The translations under genes were made by a program, and so were the position numbers. Positions 1 through 5,919 of a DNA stretch of 9,192 bases are shown here, in pieces; positions within the stretch are counted from its first letter, which is position 1; every line of letters starts with the position of its first letter. The DNA comes from an uncultured Clostridia bacterium (GTDB taxonomy: Bacteria; Bacillota; Clostridia; TANB77; CAG-508). The notes beneath the pieces were generated by a model. The model was given only the letters and a program-made list of their open reading frames with translations, did no database searches and was not told where the DNA came from. Location: contig CANRBO010000044.1 of the NCBI GenBank assembly GCA_947628885.1, positions 1 to 9,192 on the forward strand. The letters run 5' to 3'.

Positions 1-1
1 G

Positions 2-16
2 AACACTATATGAACT
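2..16 (+). repeat. Direct repeat copy 1, over the start codon of the small gene
   Basis: AACACTATATGAACT is identical to 226-240. This copy contains the ATG at 10-12, so the opposite-strand transcript made from copy 2 is complementary to positions -8 to +7 of this gene's translation start. Confidence 0.85.
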
Positions 17-141
17 ACCCAGAGTTAATTTGGCATTTGATTGAATTAGTACTACTAAAGGATAAAGAACATAATCAAGAAATTGATGAAGTCAAAAAAG
101 ATAACCAATCAAATGCAAATGTACATGATGAGACCTTATAG
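10..141 (+). CDS. Small acidic peptide (43 aa), apparent target of a convergent antisense RNA
   Basis: The reading frame is open from the window edge. The ATG at 10 gives a 43-residue peptide starting MNYPELIWHLIELVLL, then a strongly charged, Asn-rich tail ending HDETL. I do not recognise the family. Residues 3-16 form a short hydrophobic or amphipathic stretch interrupted by two Glu and a His, so a classical membrane span is unlikely; overall charge is negative. The start at 10 is favoured because the predicted antisense RNA pairs exactly across it, but the ribosome binding site would fall before the window, and an upstream start or a longer protein cannot be excluded. An intrinsic terminator follows the stop by about 10 nt. 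By locus layout it could be the toxin of a par/Fst-like type I toxin-antitoxin pair. That role is inferred from architecture, not from similarity to a known toxin. Confidence 0.55.
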   Translation: MNYPELIWHLIELVLLKDKEHNQEIDEVKKDNQSNANVHDETL

Positions 142-148
142 GTCGATT

Positions 149-184
149 GAAAGGCATAGCACTACCACATAGCTATGCCTTTTT
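149..184 (+). terminator. Intrinsic terminator of the small gene
   Basis: A perfect 11-bp stem, AAAGGCATAGC (150-160) with GCTATGCCTTT (172-182), runs into a short T tract. The 11-nt loop (161-171) contains CTACCACA, which is exactly complementary to the loop of the opposing terminator at 207-214. Confidence 0.9.
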
Positions 185-190
185 CTCTAT

Positions 191-223
191 AAAAAAAAAC
201 TAAGTGCTACCACACACTTAGTT
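191..223 (-). terminator. Intrinsic terminator of the antisense RNA
   Basis: On the minus strand, AACTAAGTG (223-215) pairs with CACTTAGTT (206-198) around the 8-nt loop TGTGGTAG and is followed by an unbroken T tract (complement of the nine A at 191-199). On the plus strand there is no T tract, so it acts in the minus direction only. Confidence 0.88.
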
Positions 224-225
224 CA

Positions 226-240
226 AACACTATATGAACT
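226..240 (-). repeat. Direct repeat copy 2, inside the antisense RNA
   Basis: Identical on the plus strand to 2-16. Because it is transcribed in the opposite direction, its RNA is the exact complement of copy 1. In the pAD1 par locus, direct repeats do the same job. Confidence 0.85.
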
Positions 241-265
241 CTATTCACTTAATTAAGCTAACTAT

Positions 266-295
266 AGTATACTACAGTTTGGGATTATATGTCAA
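266..295 (-). promoter_or_regulatory. Sigma-A promoter for the antisense RNA
   Basis: Read on the minus strand: -35 TTGACA (295-290), 18-bp spacer, -10 TATACT (271-266). The -35 is perfect and the -10 has five of six consensus bases. The only sensible product is the short RNA ending near 190. Confidence 0.82.
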
Positions 296-311
296 TAATT
301 TTTTGTATAAT

Positions 312-519
312 ATAGTAAAAAAGATAAATATAGTCATTTTAGAATAGCCGCGCAGCGCCCAACCGAAGCGTTAGCGTAGGGCGAATGAAGCAAATTACAT
401 ACAAGCGCCAAATGGCATTATGTAAGCCTTATGAAGTAAATTAATTGCAAAGCCATGAAGGCATAGTGGAATTTGCGACAGCAAGGCATGAAAAAATGAC
501 TATATTTATTTTTTACTAT
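312..519. mobile_element. MITE-like 208-bp element with terminal inverted repeats
   Basis: The left end (312-340) and the reverse complement of the right end (493-519) match along their whole length except for a 2-nt insertion (GA) in the left copy; both start ATAGTAAAAAA and end TATAGTCATTTT inward. The interior is clearly richer in G+C than anything else in the window and is full of nested hairpins: CGCCC 356-360 with GGGCG 379-383; TTACATA 395-401 with TATGTAA 419-425 enclosing GCC-AAAT-GGC 407-416; and a GCAAA/TTTGC stem further right. It has no open frame of useful length, so it would be a non-autonomous or palindromic repeat element. I see no clear target-site duplication. A structured RNA is an alternative. 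The family is not recognised. Confidence 0.68.
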
Positions 520-811
520 GTAAATATAAAAATAATATATATATATATAAAGTAATATATAATTTTTTACAAAAAAAGTTAATTCTAAAAAAATGATTTT
601 TTCTAAAATGCAAATTTTTAATCAAAATGTCTTAATGTAACAAAAAAGAAATATTTCAATTCAAAAAGCTTAAAACGCTATTATTTTAAATAAAATCTGC
701 AGATAGTGACATAATTCGATAAAAAAATACAACAAGTATAATCTAGTTATTTCAAGCATTTGACATCATAATAAACATAAAAAATCGACATAGATGATTT
801 TGAGAAAATGG
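520..811. other. AT-rich intergenic stretch without a gene
   Basis: About 290 bp of low-complexity A/T sequence, including an (AT)8 run at 534-549. There is no convincing open frame, terminator or known RNA motif. ATCGACA at 784-790 matches the reverse of a Spo0A box at six of seven positions, but it stands alone. No NrdR-box pair was seen ahead of nrdD. Confidence 0.6.
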
Positions 812-841
812 TTGACTTTTAAATAATTGTTATAGTAATAT
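812..841 (+). promoter_or_regulatory. Probable sigma-A promoter for nrdD-nrdG
   Basis: TTGACT (812-817), 18-bp spacer, TAATAT (836-841). This gives a leader of roughly 105 nt before the nrdD start. It is the best-spaced pair in the region, but in such AT-rich sequence it is only moderately certain. Confidence 0.5.
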
Positions 842-953
842 GAAAATGCAAATACAAAAAAGAAAGTTACATAAAAAACAGAAAAATTAAAAAAATCATT
901 TTTTAAAAAGCGTACTAAAAAGACCTTTTTTGAAAAATAACTAGGAGGAAGAG

Positions 954-3080
954 ATGAAGGTTGTAAAAAGGGATGAAAGAATTGTTGATTTTGACAGAGC
1001 AAAGATTGCAAAAGCTATTGAGAAAGCAAATGCAGAAGTTTCGTCAAAAGAAAAAGCCACTAAAGATGAAATTAAAGAAATAATTAAATACATTGAAGAC
1101 CTAGGCAAAAAAAGGATGTTAGTTGAGGATATTCAAGACATAATTGAAGAAAAACTTATGAAAATTGGCAAATACGAATTGGCTAAAAAATACATAGTTT
1201 ATCGTTACACAAGAGCATTGGTTAGAAAACAAAATACAACTGATGAATCAATATTAGGTCTAATTAAAAACCAAAATAAGGAATTAGCAGAAGAAAATTC
1301 CAATAAAAACACAAGATTAGCTTCTACACAAAGAGATTATATCGCTGGAGAAGTTTCAAGAGATTTAACAAGAAGAGTTTTACTTCCTGAAAAGATCTCT
1401 AAAGCTGATAAAGAAGGCGTTTTACACTTTCATGATGCAGATTATTTTGTACAACCAATATTTAATTGTTGCTTGATAAATATACAAGATATGTTAGATA
1501 ATGGAACAGTAATGAACGGAAAAATGATTGAAAGTCCAAAAAGTTTCCAAGTTGCATGCACAGTTGTAACACAGATAATTGCTGCAGTTGCAAGCAATCA
1601 GTATGGTGGACAATCAGTTGATTTAATCCATTTAGGAAAATATTTAAGAAAAAGCTATGACAAGTATAAAAATAAAATAGAAAAGAAATATAAAGACAAA
1701 TTATCAAAAGAAATTATAGAAGATTTAGTAGAAGAAAATGTCAGAAGTGAATTAAAAGCCGGAGTTCAAACAATTCAATATCAAATAAATACTTTAATGA
1801 CAACAAATGGACAATCTCCATTTGTAACATTATTCCTACACTTGGAAAAAGATGATCCATACATAAAAGAAAATGCAATGATAATAGAAGAAGTTATTAG
1901 ACAAAGATATGAAGGCATTAAAAATGAAGCTGGAGTATACATCACACCTGCATTTCCTAAACTAGTGTATGTATTAGATGAATTCAATAATTTATCAGGT
2001 GGAGAATATGATTATTTAACAGAATTAGCAGTAAAATGTTCAGCAAAAAGGATGTATCCTGATTACATTTCAGCTAAAAAAATGCGTGAGAACTATGAAG
2101 GAAATGTATTCAGCCCAATGGGATGTAGAAGTTTCTTATCACCTTGGAAAGACGAAAATGGAAATTACAAATTTGAAGGAAGATTTAATCAAGGTGTAGT
2201 AAGCATTAATTTACCACAAGTAGCAATAGTAGCAGACGGAAATATAGATAAATTTTGGAAAGAGCTAGATGAAAGACTAGAACTATGTAAAGAAGCTCTA
2301 ATGTGCAGACACAAGGCATTGCTTGGAACAAGGACATATACAAGCCCAATTCATTGGGAATATGGAGCAATTGCAAGATTAAAGAAAGGCGAAACAATAG
2401 ATAAATTGTTATATGGTGGATATTCAACAATATCATTAGGATATATAGGAATATATGAAATGACAAAATTAATGACAGGCGAATCACACACAACAGAAAA
2501 AGGACATGAATTTGCCTTAGCAGTTATGAAACATTTAAAAGAAACCGTGTTACGTTGGAAAAAAGAGACAAATATAGGATTTGCATTATATGGAACACCA
2601 GCAGAAAGTTTATGCTATAAATTCGCAAGAATTGATAAAGAAAGATTTGGAACAATAAAAGATGTTACAGACAAAGGATATTATACAAATTCATATCATG
2701 TTGATGTAAGAGAAAAAATTGACGCATTTGAAAAATTAAAATTTGAAAGCGAATTCCAACATTTATCAACAGGTGGAGCAATATCTTATGTAGAAGTTCC
2801 AAATATGCAAAATAATATAGAAGCATTAAGAAGTGTTGTAAGATTTATATATGATAATATCCAATATGCTGAATTCAACACAAAATCTGATTACTGCCAT
2901 ATTTGTGGATTTGACGGAGAAATAAAGATAAACGATAGCGATGAGTGGGAGTGTCCAAACTGTGGAAATAAAGACCACGCAAGGATGACAGTTGTTAGAC
3001 GTACTTGTGGATATTTGGGAGAAAACTTTTGGAACGTTGGAAAAACAAAAGAAATAAAACAAAGAGTATTGCATTTATAA
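954..3080 (+). CDS. nrdD: Anaerobic (class III) ribonucleoside-triphosphate reductase NrdD
   Basis: This is the cytoplasmic glycyl-radical enzyme that reduces ribonucleoside triphosphates to deoxynucleotides without oxygen; in characterised members formate is the reductant. The 708 residues fit the full-length family. Residues 3 to about 92 form an ATP-cone regulatory domain (VVKRDERIVDFDRAKI). Active-site cysteines are visible at C172/C173 (in IFNCCLIN) and C391 (in SPMGCRSFL). Near the C terminus are four zinc-ligand cysteines, C648-x2-C651 and C667-x2-C670, then the glycyl-radical motif RTCGYLG with the radical glycine at G686. The ATG at 954 follows a perfect AGGAGG at 943-948. The partner activase nrdG lies 145-154 bp downstream with no terminator visible between them, so cotranscription is likely. 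The gene looks complete and intact. Confidence 0.98.
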   Translation: MKVVKRDERIVDFDRAKIAKAIEKANAEVSSKEKATKDEIKEIIKYIEDLGKKRMLVEDIQDIIEEKLMKIGKYELAKKYIVYRYTRALVRKQNTTDESILGLIKNQNKELAEENSNKNTRLASTQRDYIAGEVSRDLTRRVLLPEKISKADKEGVLHFHDADYFVQPIFNCCLINIQDMLDNGTVMNGKMIESPKSFQVACTVVTQIIAAVASNQYGGQSVDLIHLGKYLRKSYDKYKNKIEKKYKDKLSKEIIEDLVEENVRSELKAGVQTIQYQINTLMTTNGQSPFVTLFLHLEKDDPYIKENAMIIEEVIRQRYEGIKNEAGVYITPAFPKLVYVLDEFNNLSGGEYDYLTELAVKCSAKRMYPDYISAKKMRENYEGNVFSPMGCRSFLSPWKDENGNYKFEGRFNQGVVSINLPQVAIVADGNIDKFWKELDERLELCKEALMCRHKALLGTRTYTSPIHWEYGAIARLKKGETIDKLLYGGYSTISLGYIGIYEMTKLMTGESHTTEKGHEFALAVMKHLKETVLRWKKETNIGFALYGTPAESLCYKFARIDKERFGTIKDVTDKGYYTNSYHVDVREKIDAFEKLKFESEFQHLSTGGAISYVEVPNMQNNIEALRSVVRFIYDNIQYAEFNTKSDYCHICGFDGEIKINDSDEWECPNCGNKDHARMTVVRRTCGYLGENFWNVGKTKEIKQRVLHL

Positions 3081-3218
3081 TACCAAAATAGAATCAATGA
3101 AATAACTGTGAATTAGTATGAATTCAAAATAAATGCAAACCTAAATGAAAAATCAGACTAATAAATAAATGCAGGAAAAAAGTAAACTAATGAATTATAG
3201 AAAGAAATTATAAAAAAT

Positions 3219-3223
3219 AAGGA
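3219..3223 (+). promoter_or_regulatory. Ribosome binding site that decides the nrdG start
   Basis: AAGGA lies only 2 nt before the ATG at 3226 but 11 nt before the ATG at 3235. The first spacing is too tight, so the second start is preferred. Confidence 0.55.
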
Positions 3224-3234
3224 AAATGATAGAC

Positions 3235-3771
3235 ATGAATTATGCTGATATAAAAAGAGTAGATGTAGCAAATGGCGAAGGAGTTAGAGTATCAATATTT
3301 GTAAGTGGATGTCATCATCATTGCAAAGGATGCTTTAATGAGTGTGCATGGGATTTCAATTATGGTAATAAATTTACAGAAAAAGAAAAAGATGAAATAA
3401 TAAAGCTTTTAGACCATGACTACATAGAAGGATTGAGTCTACTTGGTGGAGAACCATTAGAGCCAGCAAATCAAGAAGGACTTCTTCCACTAGTAAAAGA
3501 AGTAAAAGAAAAATATCCAAATAAAACAATATGGTGTTATACAGGATATGACCTAGATAAAGAAATAATAGGTGATATGGCAAAAACGAATCCAACAACC
3601 AATGAAATATTAAAATATATTGATGTTGCAGTAGACGGTAAATTTGATGAAAGTTTAAAAAGCCCAAAATTGAGATTTAGAGGTTCTTCAAATCAAAGAA
3701 TCCTAAATGTGCAAGAAACTTTGAAGCAAAATAAGCCAGTCATAATCCCTGAATTATATGAGCAGATGTAA
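3235..3771 (+). CDS. nrdG: Anaerobic ribonucleotide reductase activating protein NrdG (radical SAM)
   Basis: NrdG uses a [4Fe-4S] cluster and S-adenosylmethionine to place the glycyl radical on NrdD. The cluster motif CHHHCKGC (C-x3-C-x2-C) is at C26, C30 and C33, counted from the start at 3235, the same spacing from the N terminus as in E. coli NrdG. The protein begins MNYADIKRVDVANGEGVR, which aligns with the start of E. coli NrdG from its first Met. LLGGEPLEP supplies the SAM-binding GGE motif. At 178 residues it is a normal length for a minimal radical-SAM activase. The in-frame ATG at 3226 would add MID, but its ribosome binding site is too close. It sits behind nrdD with no terminator between, so the two are probably one operon. 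No clear terminator follows before the rpsU promoter. Confidence 0.96.
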   Translation: MNYADIKRVDVANGEGVRVSIFVSGCHHHCKGCFNECAWDFNYGNKFTEKEKDEIIKLLDHDYIEGLSLLGGEPLEPANQEGLLPLVKEVKEKYPNKTIWCYTGYDLDKEIIGDMAKTNPTTNEILKYIDVAVDGKFDESLKSPKLRFRGSSNQRILNVQETLKQNKPVIIPELYEQM

Positions 3772-3827
3772 ATAAAAAATATATAGGACTGACATCCAAA
3801 CGAATTGAAAAAAGTTGAAATCACCCC

Positions 3828-3857
3828 TTGACAATCCTGTGTAATATAATATATAAT
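3828..3857 (+). promoter_or_regulatory. Sigma-A promoter of rpsU
   Basis: TTGACA (3828-3833), 18-bp spacer, TATAAT (3852-3857): both hexamers are perfect. TATATA at 3850-3855, with 16-bp spacing, overlaps it. This gives a leader of about 70 nt ahead of the S21 gene. Confidence 0.85.
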
Positions 3858-3865
3858 AATTAAGA

Positions 3866-3935
3866 GCTAATGAAGTTGGACAATAGTCCAAATCCCACTA
3901 TATAAAGTAAAGCACTGGAAGGAGGGGATAAAAAG
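3866..3935 (+). promoter_or_regulatory. rpsU leader with hairpin and possible pairing to the ribosome binding site
   Basis: A perfect hairpin, TTGGAC (3876-3881), loop AATA, GTCCAA (3886-3891), sits in the leader. Immediately after it, ATCCC (3892-3896) can pair with GGGAT (3925-3929), which overlaps the strong AAGGAGGGG ribosome binding site (3919-3927). This could allow control of translation, but the second pairing is only 5 bp and regulation is inferred. Confidence 0.45.
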
Positions 3936-4106
3936 ATGTCAGAGATAAAAGTTAATAATGGAAATATAGAAGATGCCTTAAAAAGATTTAAAAGACAATG
4001 TGCTAGAAATGGCGTATTACAAGAGGTACGCAAAAGAGAATGCTATGAAAAGCCAAGCGTAAAAAGAAAGAAAAAATCAGAGGCAGCAAGAAAAAGAAAG
4101 TTTTAG
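3936..4106 (+). CDS. rpsU: 30S ribosomal protein S21
   Basis: A 56-residue basic protein starting MSEIKVNNGNIEDALKRFKR and ending in a Lys/Arg-rich tail (KRKKKSEAARKRKF), the typical length and layout of bacterial S21, a small-subunit protein near the mRNA-binding platform. The central segment, CARNGVLQEVRKRECYEKPS, matches the conserved S21 core. The ATG at 3936 follows AAGGAGGGG (3919-3927) with about 10 nt spacing. It has its own perfect promoter and a strong terminator about 10 nt after the stop, so it is monocistronic here. In many Bacillota rpsU is near yqeY or dnaG; neither is present in this window. Confidence 0.97.
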   Translation: MSEIKVNNGNIEDALKRFKRQCARNGVLQEVRKRECYEKPSVKRKKKSEAARKRKF

Positions 4107-4110
4107 TATA

Positions 4111-4150
4111 AAAGGCTAAAAATTAGAATATCTAGTTTTTAGCTTTTATT
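4111..4150 (+). terminator. Intrinsic terminator of rpsU
   Basis: A 12-bp stem, GCTAAAAATTAG (4115-4126) with CTAGTTTTTAGC (4132-4143), includes one U-G wobble and has a 5-nt loop (4127-4131). Flanking AAAG/TTTT extends it into a T tract at 4144-4147. The wobble and A/T-rich stem suit a low-GC genome. Confidence 0.88.
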
Positions 4151-4178
4151 AAATTTTAATGTAAAATTCAATTCTAAT

Positions 4179-4201
4179 ATTACAATATAATAATTTGTAA
4201 T
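4179..4201. promoter_or_regulatory. Inverted repeat over a possible -10 box
   Basis: ATTACAA (4179-4185) and TTGTAAT (4195-4201) are a perfect 7-bp inverted repeat flanking TATAATAAT, which contains a -10-like TATAAT (4186-4191). No good -35 is seen. It may be an operator for the downstream membrane-protein gene, or chance in A/T-rich sequence. Confidence 0.3.
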
Positions 4202-4247
4202 AGGTCAATTATTTAAAATTGGAAAATATATTATAACAAATAAATAA

Positions 4248-4363
4248 AAAAAACTTTAATGTAGCAAGCAAATAAGAAAAAGCTTTAATACAGCAAGCAA
4301 ATATGAAAAAGCTTTAATACAGCAAGCAAATAAGAAAAAACTTTAACATAACAAGATAATAAA
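4248..4363 (+). repeat. Four tandem 29-bp repeats upstream of the membrane protein gene
   Basis: Units lie at 4248-4276, 4277-4305, 4306-4334 and 4335-4363 with an exact 29-bp period. Units 2 and 3 differ at one base, unit 1 at a few, and unit 4 is degenerate in its second half. The core is CTTTAATACAGCAAGCAAAT. There are no spacers, so this is not a CRISPR array. The last unit ends at 4363, inside the AAAGGAAG ribosome binding site (4361-4368) of the next gene, so the array lies in its leader or promoter region. Confidence 0.93.
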
Positions 4364-4373
4364 GGAAGAAAAA

Positions 4374-5843
4374 ATGATAGAAAAGATAAAGCATACAGTA
4401 AAGAAAAGAAAATCAGTTTTAACAATAATATTCATAGTTCTAATGATTTCAATATCTGCACTAAGCCAAAAAGAGCATTTGACAAACAATGATGAACTAT
4501 GGGCATTTTCAAACATATATAAAATGACCAATGGATTTACAATTTATAAAGATCTAAATGTTATAATAACTCCATTATTCTTTTATGTAGGAGTATTGAT
4601 ATTTAGAGTGTTTGGAGCAAATTTTCTTATATTAAAAATTTACAATATATTAATATATACAATAATGTTTATTTTAATTTATAAAATTTTTCAAAATCTA
4701 CATATAAAAGCAAACAAAAACATACTTTTTTTATTTTTAATATATCTAGTGGCTTATCCAACAATTGCTGGTGGCGCAAACTACAATATTTTAGCAATGG
4801 ACTTATACTTACTAGGAATATTATTAGTTTTAAGAGGAAAAGATAATTTTATACAGGGGATAATTATATTTCTAATATTCATGACAAAGCAAAATATAGG
4901 AATATACTACCTAATAGGATATAGTATTTATCTATTTATTCAAAACAAAAACATATTAACAACAATAAAGAAAATCTTAATATCACTTGCTATAAGTACA
5001 TTACTGTTTTCAATATATTTATTATTTTTAGCTTTAAATAATAATTTATATAATTTTATAAATTATACATTATTGGGAATCGATGAATTTGCAACAAAAA
5101 ATTATTCGATCGATGCTAGTATTATTTTATATTATATATTAATTATTTTGATGTATATTTTTATGATATGGATTGCGATATCCAAAAAGGTAACAATAAA
5201 AGAAGATTACAGAAGGCAAGAAAAAGTATTGATATGTTTTTCGGCGACTTTTTTGTTAGTAACTATACCTATAGTAAATGAATATCATTTTATAGAATCT
5301 CTTGTACCAACTATAGTTACTTTCATTATATTAATGGAAAAAAATTTTTTAGAGGATATAATATATAGCCACAAAGTTGATATAATAGTAATATTAGTAA
5401 TGATAATGATGTCAGCATTTAGTATCTATAAATTAACTGATAACATCATAAAAATAACTCAATATAATTTTTACGATATTTATTATGGTGCAAATATAGA
5501 TGATGCAACTAAAAATGAAATAAATGAAATTATAGATTTTATAAAGGAAAATGAAGAACAAGGATATCAAGTAAAAATATTATCAAACAGGTCAAATCTG
5601 TATATGAATATATTAAAAAGAAATAATGGTAAAATAGATTTACCGTTTTATGGAAATTTAGGACAGAAGGGAGAAGAGGGCTTAATAAAAGAAATACAGG
5701 AATTTAAATTTACAAAAATATTATTAAGCATAGACGATAAAACTAGTTACCAAGAGAGTATGAAAGTCAAAAATTTTATAAAAGAGAATTATGAAAAAAT
5801 AGGAGAAATACAAGGCTATAACATATATAAAGTGGGTTATTAA
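4374..5843 (+). CDS. Polytopic membrane protein, putative GT-C type glycosyltransferase
   Basis: The 489-residue protein has about 11-12 hydrophobic segments (roughly 15-31, 62-79, 83-106, 117-133, 136-153, 159-189, 199-220, 247-269, 284-301, 306-321, 335-353) and a soluble C-terminal domain from about 355 to 489. A short basic N terminus precedes the first segment. The first extracytoplasmic loop carries an acidic pair D40-E41 (in NNDELWAF), followed by NGFTIYKDLN and a Pro at the start of segment 2 (ITPLFFYVG). This layout is typical of GT-C / PMT-ArnT-like enzymes that move sugars from polyprenyl-phosphate carriers at the outer face of the membrane. The ATG at 4374 follows AAAGGAAG (4361-4368). 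No other glycan gene is nearby, so donor and acceptor are unknown. Codons are even more A/T-rich than in the neighbours. The fold is moderately supported; the enzymatic role is inferred. Confidence 0.7.
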   Translation: MIEKIKHTVKKRKSVLTIIFIVLMISISALSQKEHLTNNDELWAFSNIYKMTNGFTIYKDLNVIITPLFFYVGVLIFRVFGANFLILKIYNILIYTIMFILIYKIFQNLHIKANKNILFLFLIYLVAYPTIAGGANYNILAMDLYLLGILLVLRGKDNFIQGIIIFLIFMTKQNIGIYYLIGYSIYLFIQNKNILTTIKKILISLAISTLLFSIYLLFLALNNNLYNFINYTLLGIDEFATKNYSIDASIILYYILIILMYIFMIWIAISKKVTIKEDYRRQEKVLICFSATFLLVTIPIVNEYHFIESLVPTIVTFIILMEKNFLEDIIYSHKVDIIVILVMIMMSAFSIYKLTDNIIKITQYNFYDIYYGANIDDATKNEINEIIDFIKENEEQGYQVKILSNRSNLYMNILKRNNGKIDLPFYGNLGQKGEEGLIKEIQEFKFTKILLSIDDKTSYQESMKVKNFIKENYEKIGEIQGYNIYKVGY

Positions 5844-5919
5844 GAATAATAAATAAAAAAATTATAATAATATTATTAAAACAGGTTTATTTGTGCCTTA
5901 GAAAGGAAAGAGATTAAAA

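Larger units (their letters stand above)
188..260 (-). ncRNA. Predicted antisense RNA (about 70 nt), antitoxin-like
   Basis: A near-consensus minus-strand promoter (266-295) should start transcription around 258-262, and a minus-strand intrinsic terminator ends it around 188-191. No usable reading frame lies between. The RNA carries AGUUCAUAUAGUGUU, a perfect 15-nt complement of the start region of the small gene at 10, followed by a terminator hairpin whose loop UGUGGUAG is a perfect 8-nt complement of the small gene's terminator loop. The order (start-region complement, then terminator loop) matches RNA II of the pAD1 par locus, which is also about 65 nt. A 6-bp stem (220-225 with 235-240) could present the complementary segment in a loop; it shares bases 220-223 with the terminator stem, so the two folds may compete. 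Expression is inferred. Confidence 0.72.

Noticed and set aside
760..790. TTGACA at 760-765 as an alternative nrdD promoter
   Set aside because: The sequence at the proper -10 distance is poor. The pair at 812-841 is better.
588..906. Inverted copies of A-tract/ATGA or ATCA/T-tract sequence near 588-605 and 890-906
   Set aside because: The match consists almost only of A and T runs and is expected by chance in this composition.
1..953. tRNA, riboswitch or NrdR-box signals in the long left intergenic region
   Set aside because: No cloverleaf, conserved riboswitch core or paired NrdR box could be found by reading. The structured block at 312-519 is better explained by its terminal inverted repeats.
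766..1011. Minus-strand open frame of 81 codons across the nrdD promoter and start
   Set aside because: Low-complexity Phe/Leu/Tyr-rich translation of A/T-rich sequence, overlapping the clear start of nrdD on the other strand. No ribosome binding site or family resemblance.
3066..3083. Short hairpin GTATT/AATAC at the end of nrdD as a terminator
   Set aside because: Only 5 A/T-rich base pairs, overlaps the stop codon and is not followed by a T tract.
4248..4363. CRISPR-like periodic repeat (29-bp period)
   Set aside because: The units are directly contiguous with no unique spacers, and no cas gene is near. It is a tandem repeat.
5865..5878. 14-bp perfect palindrome TAATAATATTATTA between the membrane protein gene and yfmF
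   Set aside because: A/T only, no loop or T tract for a terminator and no link to a known operator.
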